Below are positions 25,463 through 34,917 of a stretch of DNA of 64,000 bases, piece by piece. The notes under the pieces were generated by a model. It searched no databases and had not been told where the DNA came from. It saw only the letters and a list, made by a program, of their open reading frames with translations. Position 1 is the first letter of the stretch. The number at the start of each line of letters is the position of its first letter. Position numbers and translations under genes: made by a program. This DNA comes from Ophiosphaerella korrae (taxonomy: Eukaryota; Ascomycota; Dothideomycetes; Pleosporales; Phaeosphaeriaceae): positions 1 to 64,000 of the forward strand of contig JALNQF010000180.1 in NCBI GenBank assembly GCA_028456385.1. The letters run 5' to 3'.

Positions 25463-25484
25463 ACGGGCCTAATTTCAGGCCCGC
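25463..25484. other. Perfect 7-bp inverted repeat
   Basis: CGGGCCT (25464-25470) and AGGCCCG (25477-25483) are separated by six bases. It could form a short hairpin in RNA. No gene is attached to it, so a function is not claimed. Confidence 0.4.
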
Positions 25485-25599
25485 GTTGCGTGAACAGGGA
25501 TTAGAGAGTGGAAAAATTAGCCTTAGGCAAAATTGTTACTAAGGAAATAAAACTCTTGTTGTACTAAAAGGATAGGTACATTCTACCGCCATTTTCAGT

Positions 25600-25874
25600 G
25601 GCAAATGCCGACCCCTTCGTAGGGCATTGTTGTTTGTGGTGAGTCTGTATAGTGCAACCTAAATCAATCCACACGTATTTGATTCGTTGCTCAGCTGCAG
25701 CCTGACAAAAGCCTTCGATTTTGCGATACCCATGTTTCAGTTTGTAATCTTCTCTACTCAGATCCTGGAATGTAACTTCCCCCCGGCCTAGGTGTGAGAT
25801 AGTATAGCGTATGGTGGGATAGCATCGCTAGTAAACTCTTCAAGGAGGCGCTTCTTCACATTGAGAAGCCTCAT
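25600..25874 (-). pseudogene. HET-domain (heterokaryon incompatibility) protein fragment, disrupted
   Basis: On the minus strand from an ATG at 25874 the frame reads MRLLNVKKRLLEEF, then IPPYAILSHT. After a stop and a one-base shift it continues as EVTFQDL-type VTFQDLSREDY, then GYRKIEGFCQAAA and KYVWIDLGC. This is the N-terminal order of fungal HET domains: RLLN, YAILSHTWG..EVTFQDL, GY.KIE..C..A and VWIDTCCID. Those proteins act in non-self recognition and trigger cell death. Two lesions are visible. The conserved Trp after SHT (codon 29, 25788-25790) is TAG, and the GxGE segment after it is out of frame by one base. Similarity is lost after VWIDLGC, so the gene is also truncated. The stop is a TGG-to-TAG change, i.e. 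CA-to-TA on the plus strand, the RIP context. The fragment sits at the AT-patch border. Confidence 0.85.
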
Positions 25875-26470
25875 GATGGCTTTGAGTAACTGATGTGACA
25901 AGTAGGTCTAGTCAAAAAGGCAAGCATGCTAGCCCACTCTACCGGCAAGAAAATCAGATCTATAGAGAATAGAAAGCTTACATGCTCCGAGTTTCCCATG
26001 CTATATCCAAGATCAACATTAGTGCAATATCTCACGTCTGGAGTCAGACATTCCGTATTCGGGTAGTAAGATAATCGGCGTCGAATGGTCCAGCGCAGCC
26101 AATAGGAAGTAGGTACTAACCTAAAATTAGTAAGATAAGTAGAGCATAGTTATTGAGTCAAGTACCGTGCAATAAGTTAGTGTTAGTACCTCTATACCTA
26201 TCCGACCTCTCTCGGAGCCCCCTGCAGAGCCGCGAAGCTGACATAATGCTTCCCGATCACGTACATATCTACTACACCACAACACTCATCCAGTATCTAG
26301 ATGATTCTGACATTACCACCTGGCTCTACTCCACCTAATTCATTATTTGCCTGAATATGTCCACTTGCCACTACAGCACAACACTTGATTATCGTAGTAA
26401 TATCCACAGGCACTCTACTGAGAGCATATGACATTGAGAGACGAAATCTACCTAATGTGTAGTGTACATT
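25875..26470. other. Intergenic, downstream of the F-box gene
   Basis: Normal composition with some TA-rich stretches near 26110-26170. Only short open frames are present, and none has a recognised domain. Sequence upstream of the HET relic's ATG may include its former promoter. Confidence 0.5.
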
Positions 26471-26481
26471 TATGCCTCGTG

Positions 26482-28266
26482 TCAATACCAATCACCTCCA
26501 ATCTCGTTCGCTCTAAGTTTCTTAGGGTTCGAAGATAGGATTCGTTGACCAGGAATGGTGTCTGTGAAAGCCCCCTCGAAGACGCCACTTACTGCTCGGC
26601 GTCCAACTTCACAAAAACTGTCATATTTGTCGTTTACTCCAACAATAGCGGCCCATTCATCATCATCTGGACTTCGGCCCGGCCCTAGGTCACTCCATCT
26701 GGTAGCAATCAAAGCTTGTTTGAAACGCTCTGAAGATTGAGTTTTGACTGTCTTATCCTCAACAAGTTTCAGCTCAAACAGATATTCCGTTGGGCACTCA
26801 GGGCAGCGGCGCATTGGCCTACAACGACTACAAAGGGGGACAGACCCGATTGTTTTATGACCCACAACTTTGTCTTTAAGTTGTGTGGCGGCATTTTGCG
26901 AGCTGACTGGTATGTGATCAAGCATACACTTTGGTATAGAAGTGAGAATACCGTGCTTCCAGTGAGCGCATACGCTGAAGTATGGAATGAAGTCGGCTCT
27001 ATTAAAGAGAAGCAAGCGCTTCGCAGCAATTCCCATTCCAGCCTCCACAAAATGCTGAGACTTGACTCTCATCATAACATGACCTTTGTTAGTCACGTGG
27101 TACATACTCTCGTGCACCCAAGCTGAATATGGGTCTCTCCATCGGCGTGCAAGTGTTTGGTGGGGAATGCCGAATTCAGGCCCAAACTCCCATGAGCGTC
27201 TGGAAAGTTGAACGAAGGCGAAAGGAAGTGTGCGGCCGTCAGTGATGCGTATACGTGGTGGCGGAAGATGTATGTTTGTCCGGTTGGGGCACTCAAAAAG
27301 CGGATTCAGAATGTTATGAGGCTTGAGGGTTTCTAGACCGGGTTGTATGCGTAAGTGCCACTGAGCACAAGGAAAACAGAGAAGATGGCGAGGAAGTTTG
27401 TAGTCCATTTCCAAAAGAAAATTGAGACGGTAGGACCGATTTGCTGGGTCTGATAGTAACTTGTGAGGATGTTGGCCAAGCCGTGTGTACATTGTACGAC
27501 AAGTTGATGAGAGATTTGCAACATCAAGAGGTGTCAAGAAATCAGCGACGCGGAGCCATAGTTCGGGTGATACACCGCTTAGCATCGAAGTACCATCGGC
27601 TTTTGAATAATCGTAATTTAGTGAGGTTTGGTGAGATGTTTCCTCAACGGCATCCAGCTCCTCATTGAAGGTAAATGCATGCATCATTTCTGTTAGATCT
27701 TTTCTCTCTCCTGTATCTTTATCGAGGAAATCGTCAGCTTTGGACATTTGATGAACCTTGGTTAGCTTGGTGGGGGATGACTTTGTTGCTAGAGTTGGAA
27801 GTGCCATGTTTTGCATGACTGCATCATTGCGATATGACATCGGTGCCGATCTCGAACTCTGTTCTTGCTGGCGCAAAGGTGTATCATGCTGTCGTTGTTC
27901 TTCTGAATTTCTGTGGTGTTCGGCTAACAGTGCGGTTGTTTGTAGATATGTGCGAGCAGGGTTATTGTTAGAAACGACTGTGGAATAACGGTTGCATCGA
28001 AACTCTTGGGGCGCAAGGTCGGCAGGATTGTATGCAGGAAGCCGATCATCTCTATTGGGTAAGTCCATGCTTTGACTGATGAAGCTACCGGAATCCTGGC
28101 GTTGGGAGTTGGTCGCTATTCTGGAATCAAGCATCTCTCCATCAGATTGGCTATATGAGCCTCTCTTTGATAATTTCTTGCGGGATTTGGGGTCATTACT
28201 CGATCGCTGGCCGAAAAGGGAGCGGAATCCACTCTTTTTTGGTGCCCCATCTGCCATTTTTGACAT
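26482..28266 (-). CDS. F-box domain protein
   Basis: An intronless 594-residue protein that starts at an ATG; a second ATG three codons in gives MADG.... Residues 1-230 are polar, low-complexity and rich in Ser, Gln and Arg, probably disordered, with a basic start (KKSGFRSLFGQ, KSRKKLSKR). An F-box spans about 232-263 (SPELWLRVADFL, then LDVANLSSTCR). F-box proteins recruit substrates to SCF ubiquitin ligases through Skp1. The C-terminal 330 residues have no repeat type I can name (no WD40 or LRR). They hold two close cysteine pairs, C479-x2-C482 and C488-x2-C491, plus C297-x2-C300, which could bind zinc. The substrate is unknown. The arrangement resembles uncharacterised F-box proteins conserved among filamentous ascomycetes. 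The neighbour on the right (amidohydrolase) is on the same strand, with a gap of about 460 bp. Confidence 0.88.
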   Translation of the reverse strand: MSKMADGAPKKSGFRSLFGQRSSNDPKSRKKLSKRGSYSQSDGEMLDSRIATNSQRQDSGSFISQSMDLPNRDDRLPAYNPADLAPQEFRCNRYSTVVSNNNPARTYLQTTALLAEHHRNSEEQRQHDTPLRQQEQSSRSAPMSYRNDAVMQNMALPTLATKSSPTKLTKVHQMSKADDFLDKDTGERKDLTEMMHAFTFNEELDAVEETSHQTSLNYDYSKADGTSMLSGVSPELWLRVADFLTPLDVANLSSTCRTMYTRLGQHPHKLLSDPANRSYRLNFLLEMDYKLPRHLLCFPCAQWHLRIQPGLETLKPHNILNPLFECPNRTNIHLPPPRIRITDGRTLPFAFVQLSRRSWEFGPEFGIPHQTLARRWRDPYSAWVHESMYHVTNKGHVMMRVKSQHFVEAGMGIAAKRLLLFNRADFIPYFSVCAHWKHGILTSIPKCMLDHIPVSSQNAATQLKDKVVGHKTIGSVPLCSRCRPMRRCPECPTEYLFELKLVEDKTVKTQSSERFKQALIATRWSDLGPGRSPDDDEWAAIVGVNDKYDSFCEVGRRAVSGVFEGAFTDTIPGQRILSSNPKKLRANEIGGDWY

Positions 28267-28729
28267 TTGCGTGTAGTGAAAGACTTGGGTTCGGCTAAGA
28301 AGCCGATGAAGTCAAGTAATATCTTCGAATTGTCCGAGATAATGAAATCTACAGCAGAACTGTGGGACTAAAGATAAGGCTCTCCTGAGAAGAATGCAGG
28401 CACGTGGAAGGACGCAAAGATCAGGACAGTAGGTATTTGATGATCGTCATAGCGCAATGTCGGTCTTGGCAAAACTTCCGCCATCATCCGCATTTACCTA
28501 CCCATCTGTCTACTTTTACGCCATTACTAGCTAGATCAGACAGAGCAACATGAAATCAACTAATGGGTAACGGTGATGAGAACATGTGATATTGAGATGT
28601 TCAAGATCCAATCGGTAGGGGAACTTGCGCGCATTAGCTATCTCAGGCCACGAACTTTTTCCGTTGGACGCAACGTCTAGCAAGCTTTGATGGGTTTAGA
28701 TTACTTCACCATGCCTATGTCTTTGGATA
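28267..28729 (-). promoter_or_regulatory. Intergenic region upstream of the F-box gene
   Basis: About 460 bp between the stop of the amidohydrolase and the start of the F-box gene, both on minus. It must contain the 3' end of the former and the promoter of the latter. No clear TATA box was seen, and no other gene. Confidence 0.5.
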
Positions 28730-29869
28730 CTAGTCTAACCGTAGTATTCGCACAGCGTTTCCACCAAGTACGGCTTGTGCCCTTTCGTTATCATTCGAAA
28801 ATGATTTAGCTATCGCCCCATAATTCGAATTGACGCTATGCCACTCCTTCGCATCCTCCTCCAAAGGCGGGAAGAACGGGTGGTCGGTGCCTATGTAATT
28901 TCAGCGCCCCATTATCTTGCATGACTAAATCTCGAGCTTACCAAAGAGTAGTCGATCTGAACCAGATGCTTCTAGAGCAGCATTGAAACCAGTCTCAGAG
29001 TAAATAACAGCATCTAAAAATATGTTTGATTTAAGTATATCCCATATATCTCTTCTCTTATCCGTCTTTCCATGCTTTCTGAGATGCGCGTCGTGCAATA
29101 TACAGGACTCTATTCGGCCAGCAAGGAAGGGTAATGTACCGCCAGAGTGTGCAAGGAGAACGTTTAAATTTGCAAAACGATCCCATACTCCACTCAGCAG
29201 CATTCTGGTTACCGCAATGGTTGTCTCTAAAGGGAAGCCGAGAGAAAGGGGAAGCACATGGCCATAGTCACTGGCACGTGGTCCGTAGACGGAGGTAGGG
29301 AGGCCGTAGTGTGGATGCAAGAAAATGAGTTGTTGATGTTTCTCCAGTGCAGCGTATATAGAATCCAGCTTGGCATCGTCTAGGCCTTGGCCTAAGCCTG
29401 AAGTGCCCATGATGACACCACGAGCGAACTTTAACGTGGCTAGTCTCTCAATCTCGGACGTGATAACTTCAGTTGATGCCGACAACGGCAGTGTCCCAAA
29501 AAAGTACAATCGGCCTGGATATTGCGAACATTGGTTGTTGATATCGTTGTTGATATTCCTGGCCGCTTCGCCAGCTTCCTCTTTAGGTAGAAAGTCTAGC
29601 CAAGGGTTTGCAAGGGATATGACTGATTTGTCGATTCTGTGGAGATCCATGAATGCGATTTTCTCTCTGATCTCGTAGTATTCCGATCCAATTGGGCGAC
29701 CGCGAGATGTCGAGGGCGTTGATGGGTCATCTTCGCCAGGAAGAATAATCAGGCGTGCAGAATCAGGAGCATCAGGGAAAGTCCGGACATATGGTACAGT
29801 AGTCCTTGACCGCAGGAGCTCCATGTACTTTGGAGGATAGACATGAGTATGGATGTCGACGATAGGCAT
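28730..29869 (-). CDS. ACMSD-like amidohydrolase (amidohydrolase-2 family decarboxylase)
   Basis: Two exons on minus: 29869-28942 and 28890-28730, with a 51-bp intron (28891-28941, GTAAGC...TAG) joined in phase 1, giving 362 residues. The product belongs to the metal-dependent family that includes ACMSD, gamma-resorcylate and 6-methylsalicylate decarboxylases. It starts MPIVDIHTHVYPP, the usual family start with the HxH metal ligands (H7, H9). A third His lies in HPH (185-187), the catalytic-type His in LAHSGG (H241), and the metal Asp in LFGTDHPFF (D312), which is formed across the splice. Reading through the intron would end the protein at LFGKLEI and lose that Asp, so the intron is well supported. 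A longer in-frame start upstream exists, but MPIVDIHTH fits the family better. The substrate cannot be told; a role in tryptophan or aromatic acid breakdown is family knowledge, not shown here. Confidence 0.9.
28891..28941 (-). other. Intron of the amidohydrolase gene
   Basis: 51 bp, GTAAGC at the donor and ACATAG at the acceptor, with GCTGAAAT as a possible branch site. Removing it restores the LFG|TDHPFF motif. Confidence 0.88.
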
Positions 29870-30080
29870 TGTGATACACAAGGGTGCAGAGAAAATGCGT
29901 GGTTGTTGGTTGTTCTCGTTTTCGTTGATACAGAGCCACAATGGTGGGGTAGCTCAAATGCCCCGCCCCAATGACCTCTCCTCCATCCTACCTTTCTGAA
30001 GAAGTCAAGGACGACAAAGTGCCACTTTTGTATACTGAAAATTGCAGTGATACGGTTGAGAATAGTTCATCATGGCCGGT

Positions 30081-30818
30081 TCAAGCCCAAGTCCTCAGGA
30101 AGACATTTGGGGGCAGGTCCCTGGCTTTGAACTCTTCGTCTACGTCGAAGACGATATCGCCAACGCCCTCGTCCTTGAATCCCAGCTTCCTATAGACCCC
30201 TCTTCCCATAGCACTTCCTTCAGTGGTACACTCAAGATTGCCCCTCTGCTTTGCCTCTGCCAACCCTGCTTGGACCAACTTGGAGGCAATGCCATGACGC
30301 TGAAAGGCAGGATCTACTGCACACATCTCCAGAGTGAGGACCGCGGGCGGAGCGCGGTCTGACTCTGACACTTGCCTGACATACTCGATACGCCGCTTCC
30401 ACAAGGAGCGAAAGATTTGATCACCAAAACGCTTTTCGGTATCGTCGAGGTTGTTAAGTACCTGAGACATGTCACCAGTAAATGGATCGCCCCAGCCACC
30501 AACAAAAGATAGCTGGACCCATATTGCTAGACCGGCGACCCTCCGCTCGCCGTCCTTGTTGGGGTCTGGGACGGTAGCCTTGAGGAAGATGGTGTTGGGT
30601 CTGCCTTGTTTATTGATGGTAGGTGACTTCCAACGCTTGATCATATCTCGAGCGTTGGCTGCCTGCCCAAGTTCTGTGTCCCAACCAGGATTCATGGCAA
30701 TCCAAATCGAGTCCTTGACCTGGCGACCAAAGGCCTCGGACACGCAATGGGTGCCCTGAATGATGTCCTTTTCAGTCTCCACTGGAGAGACAATGATGCC
30801 ATCCTGGGGGTTTGTCAT
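30081..30818 (-). CDS. GNAT-family N-acetyltransferase
   Basis: A single exon. I chose the ATG at 30818 (MTNPQDGIIV..., 245 residues) because the family fold starts right there. An ATG at 30899 would add 27 residues. The C-terminal half holds the GNAT core: LTLEMCAVDPAFQRHGIASKL, where QRHGIA is the acetyl-CoA pyrophosphate loop (Q/R-x-x-G-x-G/A), followed by GLAEAKQRG and the late YRKLGFKDEG block. It would transfer acetyl from acetyl-CoA to an unknown amine acceptor in the cytoplasm. Many fungi have paralogues of this type with unknown substrates. It is divergent from POL3, with about 205 bp between the chosen ATGs (124 bp with the upstream ATG), so the two promoters must overlap. Confidence 0.88.
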   Translation of the reverse strand: MTNPQDGIIVSPVETEKDIIQGTHCVSEAFGRQVKDSIWIAMNPGWDTELGQAANARDMIKRWKSPTINKQGRPNTIFLKATVPDPNKDGERRVAGLAIWVQLSFVGGWGDPFTGDMSQVLNNLDDTEKRFGDQIFRSLWKRRIEYVRQVSESDRAPPAVLTLEMCAVDPAFQRHGIASKLVQAGLAEAKQRGNLECTTEGSAMGRGVYRKLGFKDEGVGDIVFDVDEEFKARDLPPNVFLRTWA

Positions 30819-31023
30819 GCTGGATGGCTTTTTATGGCGGGTCAGAAATGGATGTTGAAGTAGGTAATCAATGGTCCGATCAGACGTGGCGTGGGTCATC
30901 AAGCACTAACAGGGGTGGCTTGGACCACGACGCGTCGGTCGCGATTCGCGTTGACCTCGCGAAACTAATCATCAACTTCTTTGCCTCCCCCTCTCTGCCT
31001 GCCTGCCTTCACAAGCATCCATA
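30819..31023. promoter_or_regulatory. Divergent promoter between the GNAT gene and POL3
   Basis: Only about 200 bp separate the two start codons. The stretch contains GACGCGTCGG (about 30929-30938), whose ACGCGT core equals the MCB (MluI cell-cycle box) bound by MBF in yeasts and found at replication genes. A pyrimidine-rich tract (CCTCCCCCTCTCTGCC) lies just before the POL3 ATG. Use of the MCB by this fungus is inferred. Confidence 0.55.
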
Positions 31024-34000
31024 ATGCCAGGCGCAATATCACAAACACCAGCAAAACGGGCTCTCGCCGACGCCTCCAACAATCGCGCCAATGCCCTCCC
31101 AACGCCCCGCTCAGCAAAGAAGCTGAAGCTCGACAATGGCAAGGCCAGGACGGGGCCGGCCTTCAAGCCAGTCAAGTCCTCATTCAACTCGGGCCAGGAG
31201 ATGTCGAGCGAGTTTGAGGAGACGCTGGAGAAGATGACGCAGGACATGGAGACGCTCAAAGAAAGCAACACGGAAAAAGACCAACAATGGCGGCGGCCAC
31301 CACTCGCTGCGGACTTCCACGAGTCGACCCACAAGCTTGTCTTCCAGCAGATCGAGGCAGAAGAAGGTGTGCTCAGTGGTGGCAAGACAACGGTCAAGCT
31401 CTTTGGTGTCACAGAGGTACCCACCCACCCACAGTGACCCTCTCATGCTTTGAGCTAACACGCGACTTCTAGAACGGCCATTCCACTCTCCTCCACGTCA
31501 CTGGCTTCATGCACTACTTCTACATTGCCGCCCCAATAGGCTTTCACCCCAACGACTGCGATGCCTACAAAATTTACCTTGAGTCCGAAGCGCAAAAGCA
31601 GCTCAGCCCACACTCCGCTGTCATCCACTCGGTCCAAATGACAATGAGAGAGAATATCCTGGGCTACCAGGGCAATCAGAAGAGTCCATACCTCAAGATT
31701 ACAGTCATGGATCCCAAAATGATTGGTCGTGTGCGCACCATGGTCTCCGAGCACGCAAATTGGAAACGACTGTGGCCAGACCTCGGGCAGGAGGGTATAC
31801 TCACGTTTGACAACATTGCCTATGTGCTACGGTTTATGATTGATTGCAAGGTAAGCGCCACAGCCTCAGATCAGCCACTTTCCGCTGACGTTTTAGGTCA
31901 CTGGCATGTCCTGGGTTGAAGCGCCCGCCGGCAAATACAAGCTGCTCAATCCTAGAGACCAACACTCAAACTGTCAAATCGAGGCTCAGATACATTACAG
32001 CGACCTGATTGCTCATTCTTCTGACGGCGAATGGGCGAAGCTTGCCCCACTTCGCATCCTCTCCTTTGACATCGAATGTGCTGGTCGCAAGGGTATCTTT
32101 CCAGAAGCCAATATCGACCCTGTCATTCAGATTGCCAATGTTGTTACACGATTCGGTGAGCCCAAGCCCTTTGTTCGCAACGTTTTTTGTATGGATACAG
32201 TCAGTCCTATCGTAGCTACAGAAATTCTTTCATTCAGCAACGAGGGTGAGATGCTAATGAAGTGGCGCAATTTCCTTGAAGAAGTTGATCCGGACGTTAT
32301 AATTGGCTACAATACCTCTAACTTCGATTTCCCCTATCTTCTGAGCCGAGCAAAACATCTGAAACTACCTAATTTTCCTTACTGGACACGTCTCAAGACG
32401 GTGCAGTCCAAAGCCGAGAGCTCCAAATTCTCGAGCAAACAGCTCGGTAGTCGTGACACGAAGAATACCAACACAAATGGCCGCCTGCAGCTTGATTTGC
32501 TGCAGCTTATCCAACGAGACCATCAATTGCGTAGCTACACCCTCAATTCCGTCTGCGCGCATTTTTTGAAGGAACAGAAGGAGGATGTTCATCACAGTAT
32601 GATTACTGAGCTTTATAATGGCGACGCAAACTCTCGACGGCGGTTGGCGGTATACTGTCTCAAGGATGCTTATTTGCCGCAGCGTCTTTTGGATAAGTTG
32701 ATGTGTCTGGTCAACTACACTGAGATGGCCAGGGTTACTGGTGTGCCATTTAACTATCTTCTAGCAAGAGGTCAACAGGTTCGATTTGTCAGTCAATTAT
32801 TTCGCAAAGCCCTCGACCACCAGCTCATTGTCCCTGACCTGGATGTAAAGGCTCCAGGCAACGATCAGTACGAAGGTGCGACTGTTATTGAGCCGAAGCG
32901 AGGGTATTACAAGCAACCTGTCGCTACTTTAGATTTCGCCTCCCTATATCCCAGTATCATGCAAGCGCACAACTTGTGTTACACCACCCTACTTGACAAG
33001 GCCACGGTGGAGAAATTGAAAATGAAGAAAGATGAAGACTACATTGTCACTCCAAATAATGACATGTTCTGTACGGCCAAGACTCGAAAGGGCCTACTAT
33101 CCCAAATTCTTGAAGAACTTTTAGGGGCGCGTAAACGAGCAAAAAAGGAGTTAGCTGTCGAGACCGACCCCTTCAAGAAGGCCGTGTTGAATGGTCGCCA
33201 GTTAGCATTGAAAGTCAGCGCAAATTCCGTCTATGGGCTCACTGGCGCTACAACCGGGAAGCTACCCTGTCTTCCTATTGCCAGCAGTACCACCAGTTTC
33301 GGCCGCCAGATGATCGAGAAGACCAAGGCTGAAGTTGAAGCGAAATACAACATCGCCAATGGATACAGCCATGATGCCGAAGTCATATATGGTGATACTG
33401 ATTCAGTCATGGTCAAATTCGGTACATCAGAATTGGCGGAGGCGATGAAATTAGGGGAGGAGGCAGCCGACTACGTGTCCTCGAAATTTGTCAAACCAAT
33501 TAAGCTTGAGTTCGAGAAAGTCTACTTCCCATATCTACTTATCAACAAGAAGCGTTACGCAGGTCTGTATTGGACGAATCCAAACAAGTGGGACAAGATG
33601 GACACCAAAGGAATTGAGACTGTCCGTCGAGATAATTGTCGGCTTGTCCAAACAGTTATCGAGACATCCTTGCGCATGTTGCTCATAGATCAAGATCCGG
33701 AGGGTGCACAAGAGTACGTGATCCATCTAAGAGCAACCATAGCTACTAACATTTATCAGTTTCGTCAAGGAGACAATTTCAGACCTTCTACAAAACAAAG
33801 TCGACATGTCAAATCTTGTCATTACCAAGGCACTCACTAAACAAGAAGACAAGGAAGGCAAAGGTGGATACGCCAACAAACAAGCCCACGTAGAACTTGC
33901 AGAACGAATGAAGAAACGAGACGCCGGCTCTGCGCCCGCCTTAGGCGATCGTGTACCATACGTTATGGTCAAGAGTGCCACTGGTGCCAGAAATTTTGAA

Positions 34001-34519
34001 AAATCCGAAGATCCAATGTACGTTCTGGAGAACAACTTGCCAATCGACACGAAATACTACCTAGATAATCAACTTGCGAAGCCCCTTGGTCGAATCTTTG
34101 AGCCTATTCTCGGAGAGAAAAAAGCAGCATCATTGCTTACTGGGGAGCACACACGTTCCATCACCGTTGCCGCGCCTACAATGGGCGGCCTCATGAAGTT
34201 TGCGAAGAAGACGCAAACATGTATGGGATGCAAGAAGCCGCTCACTAAAGCGCACGAGAAGGAAGGTGCTGTGTGCGAGGATTGTCGTCCGCGCATTGGT
34301 GAGCTGTACCAAAAATCCTTGAGCAAGGTCAGCGAATTGGAAGTTCGTTTCTCACGCTTATGGACGCAGTGTCAGCGATGTCAAGGCAGTGTACATTGTG
34401 AGGTTATTTGTGAGTCAAGAGACTGTCCCATTTTCTACATGAGGATGAAGGCTAGAAAAGATGTTGAGGATGCTGGCAAGGAGTTAGTGCGGTTTGACCA
34501 GGACGCTGCGCTTTGGTAG
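31024..34519 (+). CDS. POL3: DNA polymerase delta catalytic subunit
   Basis: Four exons: 31024-31416, 31473-31850, 31897-33713 and 33760-34519, giving 1115 residues, the usual size for Pol3. The enzyme makes the lagging strand and proofreads in nuclear replication. Visible B-family motifs: Exo I FDIEC (D315, E317), Exo [13 protein letters not shown], Exo [12 protein letters not shown]; polymerase motif [11 protein letters not shown] (D603), motif [13 protein letters not shown], motif C YGDTDS (D757, D759). The C-terminus keeps CysA (CMGC at 1017, then C-x2-C as CEDC) and CysB (CQRC at 1067, then C-x4-C), the Fe-S/PCNA-subunit docking region. The N-terminus (1-100) is basic and disordered, with a SAKKLKLD stretch that could be a nuclear signal. 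All catalytic residues are intact, so it should be functional. The three introns are 46-56 bp with good branch sites (GCTAAC, GCTGAC, GCTACTAAC). Confidence 0.98.
31417..31472 (+). other. POL3 intron 1
   Basis: 56 bp, GTACCC...CTAG, with GAGCTAACACG as the branch site. Its removal joins FGVTE to [12 protein letters not shown] in frame (phase 0). Confidence 0.92.
31851..31896 (+). other. POL3 intron 2
   Basis: 46 bp, GTAAGC...TTTTAG, with branch GCTGAC. It joins MIDCK to [10 protein letters not shown] in phase 0. Confidence 0.93.
33714..33759 (+). other. POL3 intron 3
   Basis: 46 bp, GTACGT...ATCAG, with a consensus GCTACTAAC branch. It joins PEGAQ-D to [15 protein letters not shown] in phase 2. 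Confidence 0.93.
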
Positions 34520-34917
34520 AGAGCATGTCAAATACAGGGTACATTGTGTATAATATCTGTATCTTTGAACTCGAAGCAGCACTAGTATAGATATGTTAGA
34601 CCCTGATTTACTTTTTCCCACGGTTTTCACATGGCACTGAACCTAGACTCTGCCCAACTATAATCTAGCTCCTAATCTCGCCTTTCGTTTCCGTAAGTTG
34701 CAAACCGGGCCGATACGATGGCTAGGATGACTGGTCAGAATGTACCCCACTTAAACCTAGACCAGTATGATGACTTTTGGCAGCCGAGGAAAAATTTGTC
34801 GCACAGGCTTTATTGGTCCCACTTTATTGGGTCAGGTATAAAGTGTGTTTAGGGGCCGGCTATGTGTGGCTATCTAATCTGATGATCTGTTTCACCTAAT
34901 TGCCTCCCACCCAATCC
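34520..34917 (+). promoter_or_regulatory. Intergenic region; promoter of the MFS gene
   Basis: Two ATTGG boxes (inverted CCAAT, 34812-34816 and 34826-34830) stand just before a TATAAAG at 34837-34843, about 75-105 bp upstream of the MFS ATG. This is a good fungal core-promoter layout (CCAAT bound by the Hap/CBC complex). The first part must hold the POL3 3' UTR. Confidence 0.6.

Noticed and set aside
26737..27126. Plus-strand 129-codon open frame
   Set aside because: Antisense shadow of the F-box gene, which has clear domain support on the other strand.
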